Shown in pieces: positions 1-11,712 of a DNA stretch of 64,000 bases. The notes beneath the pieces are model-generated. The model worked only from the letters and a program-made list of their open reading frames with translations, was not told the DNA's origin and ran no database searches. The stretch is from Devosia nanyangense (GTDB lineage Bacteria > Pseudomonadota > Alphaproteobacteria > Rhizobiales > Devosiaceae). The stretch is taken from the NCBI GenBank assembly GCA_016213505.1, contig JACRAF010000061.1, positions 1 to 64,000 of the forward strand, written 5' to 3'. The number at the start of each line of letters is the position of its first letter. Within the stretch, counting starts at the first letter, position 1. A program made the position numbers and the translations under genes.

Positions 1-437
<437 letters not shown>

Positions 438-817
438 TGATATCTGACTTGGTCGACGTCTGCACGTTTGCGCTTTGCGTATTGCTACGCAAAATTGACG
501 AGGACACACATCCTGTCAGTACGCGGCGAACCGCGCGTGACTGGTAGTATGTACCTCGAGAAACGTACCGTCGAAGTCTATTCGTCCGATCTCACGACCG
601 AACCGCAAGAACCTCGCCGTCCACGTTTCCCTTTCTTCCATCTTCACAATGTCAAAGAGCAGACCCCGGGAGACCTCTTTCGAGGAGCGGCGTCGACGGA
701 AGCAGGGCTTCCTAAATTTTGGGAACAGGAGAGTTCTTCCGGTTGCCCGGCAGTATCTCTGCCCTTTCCTGAGGTCGCTGCGTCCGGGCCGCAAGGCCGT
801 CGTCAGCAGCGAGGCGG
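438..817 (-). other. 16S rRNA operon leader
   Basis: Transcribed spacer between the predicted rRNA start site (about 811) and the mature 16S 5' end. It contains the boxA at 650-661. The short open frames here look like chance. The remaining stretch to the right of the promoter, 847-1158, holds no gene that I can support. It separates the divergent rRNA operon and M23 peptidase gene. Confidence 0.7.
650..661 (-). promoter_or_regulatory. boxA antitermination element
   Basis: On the minus strand this reads TGCTCTTTGACA. That is very close to the bacterial rRNA boxA (TGCTCTTTAACA in E. coli), which loads the NusB/NusE antitermination complex. It sits between the promoter and the mature 16S start, where leader boxA elements are found. 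Confidence 0.75.
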
Positions 818-846
818 GTTATATGGCTGACCCTTTTGGCTGTCAA
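818..846 (-). promoter_or_regulatory. rRNA operon promoter, TTGACA-N17-TATAAC
   Basis: On the minus strand the -35 is TTGACA (846-841) and the -10 is TATAAC (823-818), separated by exactly 17 bp. This is a consensus housekeeping-sigma promoter pointing at the 16S gene. The predicted start is near 811. A GC-rich stretch follows the -10, as is usual for stringently controlled rRNA promoters. Confidence 0.8.
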
Positions 847-1158
847 CACCCGAAGATGACAAAACCGACAAAAATCAAACCGCCGGTCGGGCCTTTCGGA
901 AAACCCTTGCGCCGCAGGCTTTTTGGCCGTCCGGCGCAGTGAGGATGAAGTGGGAAGCGGCGGCCGATTTTCAAGCCCGGCGCACAGGAATCGACATCGC
1001 CCAACCGGAAACTCGCCGCATTTGGGTCCGAGCAAGGAAAACCGTCCCGGCTTGACTTGGGCGGGACGGCAGCGCCATGGAATCAGCGCGCCCGCGGACC
1101 CTCGGCAGAATGGTCCCGGCAGCCGGAACACGATCCACAGGGTGGGGCAGGACCAAGG

Positions 1159-3153
1159 GTGAATCCGGCGCAACGCAATCGCACGCTCGCCCTGGTGCGC
1201 GCCGGCTTCGAAGACGGCCCGGCGCTGACCGTCGCCTCGACCGACGGCGAGATCCCGCAGGGCCGCGAGCTGAGCTTCGCCTGGCTCACCGGCACGGTGA
1301 TGACCGGCCTCACCTCCGTGCTGCTGATGGGCGCCGCGCTCTACGTCTCCTTCCAGGGCCAGGACACCTTCTCGACCGCCTACGAGGCGCTGCAGATCGT
1401 CACCAGCGACACCGAGACGGCGACCGATCTCATCAACAAGACCAACCGCGTCCGGCCGGTGACGCAGACGCGCTCCGAGCTCGAGATCGTCGAGGCCTCG
1501 ATCAAGGAAACGGTCAACGGCCGCGACCTGATCAAGAAACAGCCCTTCGTGCGCATCCGCGCGACGCTCGCCACCGCCTCGACCGCGCTCAGCGAGGACG
1601 TGCCGGCCTATGACCCGGAATCGCTGATCGATTCGACCCAGCCGATCGTCGCCCCCGACAGCACCAACACGGCGATCTACGGCGCCGAGGTCGAGGGCGA
1701 GGTGCAGATCAAGACTGCGGCCCTGCCGGCGACGCTGGTGCCGCCCCGCACCATCACCGACCAGAACGCCGAAGCCTTCGTGCGCCAGACGCTCGAGAAC
1801 TTCTTCTCCGAAGGCAACGATGTCGGCAGCAATGGCGGCGACGCCAACGGAGCGCTGGCTTACGCCGCCGAACCGACCTCCCTGCGCGACCTGGGTGTCG
1901 TTGACGACGGCGGGCTTGGCGGCGAGGTCGAAAACGTCACCGTCCTGCCCAAGAGCGCGCCCGCCGACCAGGCCGGCCTCGGCCGCACCGAGCGCATCCT
2001 CACGGTCAAGGAGCCGACCAAGATCGAGGATATGCTGCTCAAGAACGGCTTCACCGCCAAGATGATCGAAGCGATCAGCGGCACGCTGACCAACGTCTAT
2101 CCCTCGACGACGCTGCCCAGCCGCTCACGGCTCAGGATCTTGTTTGGCGCCTCGCGCACCTCCGATGTGCTGATCCCCTACCGGCTCTCGATCTACGTCC
2201 ACGACGACGCGACCAACATCGACAAGCACGCCGCCACCGTGGCGCTGACCGATCGCGGCTCCTACGTGCTGGGGCTCGCGCCCTCGGAAATCACCTTCCC
2301 CGAGGCCGATACCGAAGAGGTCAACGTCTCCAACCTGCCCACCGTCTACCGGGCGATCTGGGAGACGGCGCGCAAGCACGACATCGACGACACCATCACG
2401 CGGCGCATTGTCGCCATGTATGCCTATGACGTCGATCTCAGCAAAAAAATCTCGCCCGGCGACTCGATCGAAGTGCTCGAGACCGAGAAGGCCGCCGACG
2501 GCAAGCAGGACCTGCTCTTTGTCGCACTGAAACTCGGTTCTACCGTGCGCCAGCTCTACCGCTTCCGCACCGACGACGGCACCGTCGATTTCTACGACCC
2601 GGACGGCGAGACCGGCAAACGCTTCCTCACCCGCCGGCCGGTGCAGGGCGGCGGACGCATGGCGAGCCGCTTCGGCTGGCGCATCCACCCCATCTTCAAG
2701 ACCCGCAGGTTGCACACCGGCGTCGACCTCGCGGCGCCCTATGGAACACCGATCTATGCGGCCGGCGACGGCATCGTGGAGAAAGCCGGGTGGTCATCGG
2801 GTTATGGCCGTTTTGTCTCGCTCAAGCACGTCAACGGCTACGCGACCGGCTACGGCCACATGAGCCGTATCGCCGACACCACCAAGGTCGGCGCCAAGAT
2901 CCGGCAGGGCCAGATCATCGGCTATGTCGGCTCGACCGGCAATTCGACCGGCAACCACCTCCACTTCGAAATCAAGGTCAATGGCCGCTTCGTCGATCCG
3001 CTCAGCGTCAAGCTGCCGCGCGACCATTCGCTGCCGACCCAGGACCTGCAGGATTTCCGGCAGACCATCGCCCAGATCAACGACCTGATGAAACGCGACC
3101 CGGCGCCGGTGCAGATCGCCGCCGCGGGCGGCGGCACCGCCAACAACGGCTGA
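1159..3153 (+). CDS. M23 family metallopeptidase (peptidoglycan endopeptidase), membrane-anchored
   Basis: A predicted zinc endopeptidase acting on peptidoglycan cross-links in the periplasm. The product is about 664 aa. One transmembrane helix lies near residues 43-66, followed by a long periplasmic region, and a LytM/peptidase M23 domain sits near the C-terminus. Zinc ligands are visible as HxxxD (His519, Asp523) and the HLH motif (His600, His602). The frame is open from a TTG at 1057, but GTG 1159 is preferred: an AGGACC-like ribosome site lies just upstream, and the residues before it look non-coding. The gene is transcribed away from the rRNA operon. Large M23 proteins of this form are common in Hyphomicrobiales. 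The exact substrate is unknown. Confidence 0.88.
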   Translation: MNPAQRNRTLALVRAGFEDGPALTVASTDGEIPQGRELSFAWLTGTVMTGLTSVLLMGAALYVSFQGQDTFSTAYEALQIVTSDTETATDLINKTNRVRPVTQTRSELEIVEASIKETVNGRDLIKKQPFVRIRATLATASTALSEDVPAYDPESLIDSTQPIVAPDSTNTAIYGAEVEGEVQIKTAALPATLVPPRTITDQNAEAFVRQTLENFFSEGNDVGSNGGDANGALAYAAEPTSLRDLGVVDDGGLGGEVENVTVLPKSAPADQAGLGRTERILTVKEPTKIEDMLLKNGFTAKMIEAISGTLTNVYPSTTLPSRSRLRILFGASRTSDVLIPYRLSIYVHDDATNIDKHAATVALTDRGSYVLGLAPSEITFPEADTEEVNVSNLPTVYRAIWETARKHDIDDTITRRIVAMYAYDVDLSKKISPGDSIEVLETEKAADGKQDLLFVALKLGSTVRQLYRFRTDDGTVDFYDPDGETGKRFLTRRPVQGGGRMASRFGWRIHPIFKTRRLHTGVDLAAPYGTPIYAAGDGIVEKAGWSSGYGRFVSLKHVNGYATGYGHMSRIADTTKVGAKIRQGQIIGYVGSTGNSTGNHLHFEIKVNGRFVDPLSVKLPRDHSLPTQDLQDFRQTIAQINDLMKRDPAPVQIAAAGGGTANNG

Positions 3154-3164
3154 CCACCGCGCCT

Positions 3165-3509
3165 TCAGTCCTTGGGGGCATAGACCGCCAGTTCCGCCCC
3201 GCCAGGTTCGCGGAAAAGGAACCGACGGCCGCCCGGATAATCGTAGGGCTTGCGGGTGATCACGCCACCGGCAGCGACCACATCGCGCTCGGCCTGCTCG
3301 ATGTCGTGCGTGCGAATCACCGGAATCGGCGCCTCGCTTCGATCGGCGGCATCACCATTGATGCCCGCCAGCAGTCCGGCGCCATGGACCTCGTCGTAGG
3401 TGTCGCCGAAATGGACGAAGGTCCAGCCGAACGCCTTGCCGAAGAAGTCGCGGCTTCTGGCGGTGTTGGACGAGGGTAGCTCAAGATAGTCGAGGACATA
3501 ACCGGGCAT
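3165..3509 (-). CDS. VOC family protein (glyoxalase/bleomycin-resistance fold)
   Basis: A small (114 aa) single vicinal-oxygen-chelate domain protein. The N-terminal pattern of a strand followed by SRDFFGKAFGW and the C-terminal FREPGGAELAVY are typical of the family. The reaction cannot be assigned from sequence. The frame extends upstream to 3563, but ATG 3509 has a GGGAG ribosome site 8 nt upstream and gives the usual family start. It is convergent with the M23 gene, 11 bp away. Another VOC protein of different sequence lies at 58396. Confidence 0.85.
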   Translation of the reverse strand: MPGYVLDYLELPSSNTARSRDFFGKAFGWTFVHFGDTYDEVHGAGLLAGINGDAADRSEAPIPVIRTHDIEQAERDVVAAGGVITRKPYDYPGGRRFLFREPGGAELAVYAPKD

Positions 3510-3623
3510 GGCGAGGCTCCCAATGTTCTTGGTTTGTTCTAGCACATTTCTCTCTGCACGCAAGGCGGGCGCAGCGCGGTAGCAGGAGTGCGGTCCATGG
3601 GCCGCCCGGCGGCGTCTCGCGGT

Positions 3624-4196
3624 CTATGGCGCGCTGCCGGATTTCCAGTCGGTTTCCGGCAGCCGCCAGTACACGCGATCCTTTCGGGCCAGCATGTTAT
3701 GGCCGACGAGTTCGCGCCGCAGCGTCGCGCTGTCCCAGTGATGCTCCTGGAGCAACGTGTTGATCTCTGATTCGGAATAGCGCCGGCCGCTTGCGAATGC
3801 GCGCATCAGCCAGCGGAGCACCGCGGCTCGCTTCTTCCGGCTTGCGGGGATCTGCTTCAGCGTGCCGTCCCTGTCGACGAAGCCCTGCAGCAGCTTGTCC
3901 TCGGCCACATCGGCGCCGCGCGGCGGCGGCGCCGTAGCTGACTGGAGCACCCGCTTCGAGAGCCCCTCCAGCGCGGCATGGTCGAGAACGTGCCATCGCG
4001 TCGTTCCTTCGGCGCGGACGGTGAGCAGTCCCAAGCCCCTCAGGATGGCCAGGTGGTGCGAAACCGTCGGCTCTTTGAGATCCAGCGCGCGCGCCAGTTC
4101 CTGCACGCTGCGCTCGCCCTGCGCGAGCAGGCCGATGATCCGAAGCCGGCTTTCGTCCGCCATCGCCTTAAAGAACGCGAGCAGGGTCTCGCTCAT
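3624..4196 (-). CDS. ArsR-type winged-helix regulator with C-terminal DUF2087
   Basis: A predicted transcription factor of 190 aa. Residues 1-90 form an ArsR/SmtB winged helix, with a recognition region (ELARALDLKEPTVSHHLAIL) that is easy to see. The C-terminal part (about 115-180) matches the DUF2087 domain often fused to ArsR regulators. No cysteine-rich metal site is present, so a metal-independent signal is likely. Start ATG 4196 is preferred over the longer frame to 4298 because GGAGGCG sits 8 nt upstream and the family starts there. An inverted repeat at 4223-4238, just upstream, could be an autoregulatory operator. The gene stands alone between the VOC gene and clpB. Confidence 0.85.
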   Translation of the reverse strand: MSETLLAFFKAMADESRLRIIGLLAQGERSVQELARALDLKEPTVSHHLAILRGLGLLTVRAEGTTRWHVLDHAALEGLSKRVLQSATAPPPRGADVAEDKLLQGFVDRDGTLKQIPASRKKRAAVLRWLMRAFASGRRYSESEINTLLQEHHWDSATLRRELVGHNMLARKDRVYWRLPETDWKSGSAP

Positions 4197-4222
4197 GCCA
4201 CGCCGCCTCCACGACGATTTAC

Positions 4223-4238
4223 TTAGATCGACGTCTAA
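4223..4238. promoter_or_regulatory. Inverted repeat, candidate operator of the ArsR gene
   Basis: TTAGATCGACGTCTAA has perfect 5-bp arms (TTAGA / TCTAA) around a near-symmetric centre. It lies 27 bp upstream of the ArsR start codon, the usual position for an autoregulatory ArsR-family operator. Binding is inferred from position and symmetry only. Confidence 0.45.
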
Positions 4239-4330
4239 ATAGATGCCTATCGAAATGCAAGCGGCTGGCCAGTGGGGAGTCAGCGTGAGGGTCGGCATCG
4301 CTGCCGGCCCCGCGATCGATCGGCGCGAGA

Positions 4331-6955
<2,625 letters not shown>

Positions 6956-7203
6956 GGCAACTCTCCTTTTGCCACGCCGGGCCACCCGCGATGGGCATGG
7001 AACCGGTCGCTCGAAGCGTTGAATGAGGATTCGCCCGCGAGGCGGCGCGCGTCCTTGACTTCGCTCAAGATATAGGGCGGCCGGGCGGCAGGAAAAGGGG
7101 CAGGCCCACACCTACCGAAACCAAGCACAAGCACCGACGTGGTGGTCGTTGCCGCCGCCGATCGGCTATTGTACGATTCGGCCATGTTTCGGGAGCGAAG
7201 CAG

Positions 7204-8070
7204 TTGGAAGTCCTTCTTGCGATACTGCTTCTGCTATTCGGCTTCCTGCTCATACTTCTTGCCAAATGGTGCCGGCTGGAACTTGGCGAGGCGGCGAAAA
7301 CGACAATCCTCCTCGCTCCGCTCGTTGTGCATCTACTCTTTTCGAACATCATCGAAGAGCTCGACGCCGGCGGCATAAAGGCCAAGCTGAAGACCATCTC
7401 TGCGTCGACAGTTGGAGGCCTTGCCGAGGCCGCGAAGACCCAGAACGCATCGGCGCTGCTTACCGACCCAAAGCAACTAGAACTGGGAACCGAGAGCCTG
7501 CTCTTCTCGTGCCGGGAGAGCCTGTCGATCGATCGCAATGACCTTCGGAAAATCTTCGACGATCGAGGGCTCGACATTCCGGTGAACGGCCGAGAGGACC
7601 CAATGATCGTGCTGGGCCGCGTCCTCTACAATTCGCTCTCTTGTGGCAAGTTCATTGCCATGGTTGTTCTCGACGAGGGTGGAAGACCGCTCGGAGCGAT
7701 GGACGCAGCGTACTTCACCGACCTCCTTAGCATACCATTCCACCCTAGGGCCTATGTTCTGACTCCACCGGCTTCTCAGCCCGCGCCTTTCCAAGTCAGC
7801 TTAGCAGATCTCGTTCGCACGACATCACTCGGGAATCTGGCGCTCGACTTTGACAGGACGAAAGCCCTGCCCTCGTTCCACGACGATCTACTCCTCCCCT
7901 ACACCGAGCCAGTCGGGAAGGCCTACGCCACCATGAGAGAAAAGGATGAAGACCTGGCAGTCCTGGTCAGCCCCTCCGGTCACTTCGAAGGACTATTGAG
8001 TCGGCGTGCTATCGAGAATTGGACCACCGAGCAGATCCTGCAGCCCGACGAACCGAGTCCGTCGCAATAG
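7204..8070 (+). CDS. Hypothetical membrane-anchored protein
   Basis: A protein of 288 aa that I do not recognise. Two hydrophobic helices form the N-terminus (about 1-21 and 33-50), followed by a soluble part. Residues around 130-165 and 245-275 (GKFIAMVVLDEGGRPLGAM; LAVLVSPSGHFEGLLSRRAIENW) have the rhythm of CBS-pair motifs, in which a strand reading 'V.D..G...G.....' recurs. This is only a resemblance. The start is TTG 7204, with GGAG about 10 nt upstream. Codon and base use look more AT-rich than in the neighbouring genes. It is flanked by clpB (divergent) and the ABC permease (convergent), with no operon partner, which is consistent with acquisition by transfer. Confidence 0.75.
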   Translation: MEVLLAILLLLFGFLLILLAKWCRLELGEAAKTTILLAPLVVHLLFSNIIEELDAGGIKAKLKTISASTVGGLAEAAKTQNASALLTDPKQLELGTESLLFSCRESLSIDRNDLRKIFDDRGLDIPVNGREDPMIVLGRVLYNSLSCGKFIAMVVLDEGGRPLGAMDAAYFTDLLSIPFHPRAYVLTPPASQPAPFQVSLADLVRTTSLGNLALDFDRTKALPSFHDDLLLPYTEPVGKAYATMREKDEDLAVLVSPSGHFEGLLSRRAIENWTTEQILQPDEPSPSQ

Positions 8071-8079
8071 CAGATCCAG

Positions 8080-8937
8080 CTATTCCGTCCGGGCGAATAG
8101 CTTAACCGCCGCGAACAGCAGGATCGCGGCCGAGACGATCACGACACCGACCTGCATCCACACCGGCACCTGATAGCTGCCCCACCAGATCCCCGGATCG
8201 AGGATGGCGCGGGCTTCGGGCGAAATCGTCAGCCGGGCGAACACCACCGCGCGGACCGGCTCCACCGCATAGGTCATCGGGTTGAGGTGGGTGACCACCG
8301 TCAGCCAGCCGGGGAGCCGCGACAGCGGGAACAGCGCGCCTGAGAGGAACATCAGCGGCGTGATGATCATCTGCACCAGCGGCATGGCCGACTGCACCTG
8401 CTTGACCCGCGACGCGAGGACGAGGCCGAGCGCGGTGATCATGAAGCTCATCAGGAACAGCAGCGCCAGCAGTTCGAGCATCATCGGGATGTCGTAGGGC
8501 ACGCCGACGAGGCCGGCGAGCACCAGCACCACCACCGACTGGATGGTCGCCACGCTCGCGCCGCCGAGGCATTTCCCCAGCAGGATCGAGGTGGTGGAGA
8601 TCGGCGCCACCAGCATTTCGCGCAGGAACCCGAATTCGCGATCCCACACCATCGAGATGCCGGCAAAGGCGGCGGTGAACAGCACCGACATGGCGAGCAC
8701 GCCGGGGAACAGGAAGGACAGGAAGTCTACTCCGCCCGTTCCTGCCTGGACCAGCGCCCCGAGGCCGCCGCCCAGCACGAACAGGAACAGCAGCGGCTGT
8801 ACGACCGACGAGACGACGCGCGCCGGATCGCGCTGGAAGCGGATCATCTCACGCTCCCAGACCACCAGGGTGGCGCGCACTTCGTGGGCGAGGCTCGGCT
8901 TGGGGACGACGACCCTCGCGATGGTTGCCTGTGTCAT
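8080..8937 (-). CDS. ABC-2 type exporter, permease subunit
   Basis: Membrane subunit (285 aa) of an ABC-2 exporter of the DrrB/NodJ type. About six hydrophobic segments follow a short cytoplasmic N-terminus, and the family signature near PLVQMIITPLMFLSGALFP is present. It lies 2 bp downstream of its ATPase gene, so the two form one operon. The divergent TetR repressor and the paired operators suggest export of a drug-like or other toxic small molecule. The substrate is unknown. Confidence 0.92.
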   Translation of the reverse strand: MTQATIARVVVPKPSLAHEVRATLVVWEREMIRFQRDPARVVSSVVQPLLFLFVLGGGLGALVQAGTGGVDFLSFLFPGVLAMSVLFTAAFAGISMVWDREFGFLREMLVAPISTTSILLGKCLGGASVATIQSVVVLVLAGLVGVPYDIPMMLELLALLFLMSFMITALGLVLASRVKQVQSAMPLVQMIITPLMFLSGALFPLSRLPGWLTVVTHLNPMTYAVEPVRAVVFARLTISPEARAILDPGIWWGSYQVPVWMQVGVVIVSAAILLFAAVKLFARTE

Positions 8938-8939
8938 GG

Positions 8940-9932
8940 TTATCTCCCGCGGCTCGCTGCCGCCATCGGATTGAACCGGCCCTTCGCTTCTGCATCGCGC
9001 AGCGACGTACCGGTGAAATTGAGGAACACGTCGTCAAGGCTCGGGCGGTTGACCGCAACCGAGCGGATGGCGATGCCGAGTTTTTCGAACAGATGCGGCA
9101 CAAACGCCGCGCCATCAGCCACCGAGAAGGTCACCAGCCCCTCGACCATCCGGGCCTCGAGCTCGAACCTGTCCTTGAGCGCGACGATTGCCGCTGCATC
9201 GTCGGCTGTCGCGATCTGGACGCGGTCCTTGCCGATTCCGGCCTTCAGCGCCGCCGGGGTGTCGAGCGCAACGATCTTGCCCTGATCGATGATGGCGATG
9301 CGGTCGCAGTTTTCCGCCTCTTCCATGTAGTGCGTGGTGACGAAGACGGTGATCTCCTCACGCCTGTGGAGCTCGCTGATGTATTGCCAGATCGAGGCGC
9401 GGGTCTGCGGATCGAGCCCGATGGTCGGCTCGTCGAGGAACAGCACTTTGGGCGAATGCAGCAGCCCGCGGGCGATCTCGAGCCGGCGCCGCATGCCGCC
9501 CGAAAACGTCTGGACCAGATCGTCCTTGCGCTCGTAGAGCCCGACCATATCGAGCACTTCCTTGCGGCGGGCAACCGCGGTCGAACGGTCGACGCCGTAG
9601 AGTTCGCCGTGAAAGCGCAGATTCTGATCGGCGCTGAGATAGCCGTCGAGCGTCGGCTCCTGGAACACCAACCCGATCGAGCGGCGCACTGCGTCGCGCT
9701 CGGTCGCGACGTCGAAGCCGGCGACCCGGGCGCTGCCCTCGGTGGCATCGACCAGCGTGCAGAGGATCTTGATGGTCGTCGATTTGCCGGCGCCGTTGGG
9801 ACCGAGAAAGCCGAACGTCTCGCCGGTCCTGACGCTGAGGTCGATGCCGTTGACGGCTTCGACGGCCTTGAAGCGCTTGACCAGGCCGCGCACTTCGACG
9901 GCGGCCTCGGCGCCCATTGACGAGCCATCCAT
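8940..9932 (-). CDS. ABC transporter ATP-binding subunit (DrrA-type)
   Basis: ATPase (330 aa) that powers the permease encoded just downstream. Walker A (GPNGAGKST), the signature motif (FSGGMRRRLEIARGLL), Walker B with the catalytic Glu (VLFLDEPTIGLD) and the switch His (VFVTTHYMEEAE) are all intact. The C-terminal extension typical of DrrA-like proteins follows. The frame extends to 10007, but ATG 9932 has GGAG 7 nt upstream and places the first strand (VEVRGLVKRF) at the usual distance. Expression is probably repressed by the divergent TetR protein at the operators in 9951-9993. Confidence 0.94.
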   Translation of the reverse strand: MDGSSMGAEAAVEVRGLVKRFKAVEAVNGIDLSVRTGETFGFLGPNGAGKSTTIKILCTLVDATEGSARVAGFDVATERDAVRRSIGLVFQEPTLDGYLSADQNLRFHGELYGVDRSTAVARRKEVLDMVGLYERKDDLVQTFSGGMRRRLEIARGLLHSPKVLFLDEPTIGLDPQTRASIWQYISELHRREEITVFVTTHYMEEAENCDRIAIIDQGKIVALDTPAALKAGIGKDRVQIATADDAAAIVALKDRFELEARMVEGLVTFSVADGAAFVPHLFEKLGIAIRSVAVNRPSLDDVFLNFTGTSLRDAEAKGRFNPMAAASRGR

Positions 9933-9950
9933 GATGAAACTCCGGGGGTT

Positions 9951-9967
9951 CTCTAACACTGTTAGGC
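9951..9967. promoter_or_regulatory. TetR operator 1 (ABC-side)
   Basis: CTCTAACACTGTTAGGC contains a perfect 13-bp palindrome (CTAACA-C-TGTTAG). It fits the pattern CTCnAACnnnGTTnGAG with two mismatches at the right end. The wording resembles the classical tet operator (CTCTATCATTGATAGAG). It lies 19 bp upstream of the ABC ATPase start codon. Confidence 0.7.
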
Positions 9968-9976
9968 ATGCTACTA

Positions 9977-9993
9977 CTCGAACAACGTTAGAG
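9977..9993. promoter_or_regulatory. TetR operator 2 (TetR-side)
   Basis: CTCGAACAACGTTAGAG fits CTCnAACnnnGTTnGAG perfectly. Its centre is 26 bp from that of operator 1, and it lies 23 bp upstream of the tetR-family start codon. Two similar palindromes in an 83-bp divergent intergenic region match the classical tetO1/tetO2 arrangement. Confidence 0.72.
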
Positions 9994-10015
9994 AGGCAAG
10001 AGGGCAAGCAAGCGA

Positions 10016-10708
10016 ATGGCCGTGACGCGCGACGACGTGATCCAGACCGCCATCCAGCTCCTCCAGGAGGTGGGTCTCGACGGACTGACGCTACGCCGGC
10101 TGGCGACCGAGCTGGGCATCTCCGCGCCCACGCTCTACTGGCACGTCCGTGACAAGCGCGAACTGCTCGACCTCATGGCCGAGGCTATGGTCCGCGATGC
10201 CCGAGCCAGCGAGCCGCCGTTCCCGACCGGTCTCGAATGGTGGGAAAAGATCGCCGAGGGCATGCGCCGGCAGTACCGGGCCCTGCTGGCCTATCGCGAC
10301 GGGGCGCGCGTGGTAGCCGGCAACCGGCCGACGGAAGCCTCGCTGCCGATGATCGAGCACTTCCTCGGCATCTGGGTCGAGGCCGGTTTTTCGCCGGGCG
10401 AAGCGCTGGCGACGATCCTCACCTTCGGCGATTTCGTCGCCGGTTCGGCGCTCGAATATCAATCGGAGATGGAACGCCGCCGCGAGCAGCCGCCGGAGCG
10501 GCTGAGGGAAGCCTGGAAACACATGGAGCCCTACCCCACGCTGCACGCCGCGGCGGTTGGAAAATCCAAGCTCGTCGACCGCAGCAGCTTCGAGCACGGG
10601 CTGGGCCTGATGATCGCCGGGCTCCGGGTGCGCCATGCCGAACTGATGGCTGAAAAGCAGGAGGCCGCGCAACAGGCGCGGCCCCCGGTCACATCCAGCG
10701 TGAATTGA
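10016..10708 (+). CDS. TetR-family transcriptional repressor (TetR_C_1 type)
   Basis: A predicted repressor of 230 aa. The N-terminal helix-turn-helix (residues about 5-50: TLRRLATELGISAPTLYWHVRDKRELLD) closely follows the true TetR subgroup, whose DNA-binding domain reads '..TLYWHVKNKRAL'. The C-terminal ligand domain (about 80-215) looks like TetR_C_1. It is divergent from the ABC exporter genes across two tetO-like palindromes, so it probably represses both itself and the exporter until a ligand, perhaps the exported compound, binds. Its stop codon is directly adjacent to the stop of the convergent DUF4167 gene. Confidence 0.92.
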   Translation: MAVTRDDVIQTAIQLLQEVGLDGLTLRRLATELGISAPTLYWHVRDKRELLDLMAEAMVRDARASEPPFPTGLEWWEKIAEGMRRQYRALLAYRDGARVVAGNRPTEASLPMIEHFLGIWVEAGFSPGEALATILTFGDFVAGSALEYQSEMERRREQPPERLREAWKHMEPYPTLHAAAVGKSKLVDRSSFEHGLGLMIAGLRVRHAELMAEKQEAAQQARPPVTSSVN

Positions 10709-11392
10709 CTACTCGGCTGCGGTCGGCGTCGTGCCCGCGGTGAGGAACGCCGGCAGTTCGCCGACTTCCGGTTGCGGCGCGTTGGCGGGATCGCCACCGC
10801 CCTGCCCGCCCTCGCCGGGTGCGCGCCCGCGGCGGCGCCGGTTGCGATCGCGGTGCCGGCGGACATCGCCCTCGCCCTGCGGACCAGCAGCACTCTGCCC
10901 GTCCTCGGCCGAAGCCTGTTCGCCCTGCTGTTGCGAGACCGGGGCGGCAACCTGCGGCTGAGACTGGCTCTCGCCGCCTTCGTCGCCGGAAAAGCCCTGC
11001 TGATCCGGCTGCTGCGGCCGGAACGGCTGGATCGGCTCGGGCGAGGCGAAGCGGTCGTTCATCGGCGGGAAGTCGTCGTCGTCGTCCTGTTCCTGGGTAT
11101 TGCCGAACTGGTCGGGCCGCCCCTGGTTCTGCGGCTGCGCCGCCGCGACGATGCGGAAATAGTGCTCGGCGTGCTGGAGGTAGTTCTCCGCCAGCACCGG
11201 ATCGCCGGACGATTGCGCGTCGCGGGCCAGCTGCAGGTATTTCTCGGCGACGTGGGAGGCGTTGCCGCGCACCTTCACGTCCGGGCCGTTGCTCTCGAAA
11301 TTCCGGCTCAGCGGATTGATGTGCTTGCGCCCGCCATTGTTGTTGTTACGGCCGCGCTGGCGGTTCTTGTTGATATTCTGGTTTGGTCTCAT
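10709..11392 (-). CDS. DUF4167 domain protein
   Basis: A conserved alphaproteobacterial protein (227 aa) of unknown function. The N-terminus is Asn/Arg-rich (a run of RGRNNNNGGRK), followed by the DUF4167 core (about residues 25-95: NPLSRNFESNGPDVKVRGNASHV...EKYLQLARDAQSSGDPVLAENYLQHAEHYFRI). The C-terminal half is low complexity, rich in Gln, Gly and Arg, and ends in an [12 protein letters not shown] segment. The basic, disordered ends suggest RNA binding, but that is inference. It lies downstream of prmC in the usual Hyphomicrobiales gene order, here with a 320-bp gap. Confidence 0.93.
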   Translation of the reverse strand: MRPNQNINKNRQRGRNNNNGGRKHINPLSRNFESNGPDVKVRGNASHVAEKYLQLARDAQSSGDPVLAENYLQHAEHYFRIVAAAQPQNQGRPDQFGNTQEQDDDDDFPPMNDRFASPEPIQPFRPQQPDQQGFSGDEGGESQSQPQVAAPVSQQQGEQASAEDGQSAAGPQGEGDVRRHRDRNRRRRGRAPGEGGQGGGDPANAPQPEVGELPAFLTAGTTPTAAE

Positions 11393-11712
11393 TGGTTCGC
11401 TTTACGCCTTGAGAATGAGCCTAGTGAGGTTGCAGGTCTCAGGTCCGCTACGCCGATGGCGCCCGATTGGGCGGCCCACTAGGGCGCGATCTTTGTCCGA
11501 GAGCTGTGCGGGCTGAACCACTTTGGGCTCATCACGTCTGGCCGGGGTCCATATCCGGGATACCCTTGCTGGCAATCCAGCATCGCCGATGAGCGGGTGG
11601 CCGTCACCTTGGCACTCTTGATGTGCCACCGACAGCACCCGGAAGCTATCCGCTTCGCCGCAGTTTTCCAAGCGGAAAATGCCTGGAAGCGCTCCGGCTC
11701 GTCTCCCTTCAC
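11393..11712. other. Intergenic stretch without a supported gene
   Basis: The 320 bp between the prmC stop codon and the DUF4167 start. Two overlapping minus-strand frames cross it (up to 104 aa), but neither has a recognisable domain, and neither start has a clear ribosome site. No tRNA fold or terminator is obvious. It probably holds the promoter and 5' UTR of the DUF4167 gene. Confidence 0.5.

Noticed and set aside
1057..1158. N-terminal extension of the M23 peptidase from TTG 1057
   Set aside because: The added residues look like translated non-coding DNA, and GTG 1159 has a better context.
7054..7075. Heat-shock promoter of clpB
   Set aside because: A CTTGA-type inverted repeat and a CTATAT box are present, but they do not line up as -35 and -10 at a workable distance on the minus strand.
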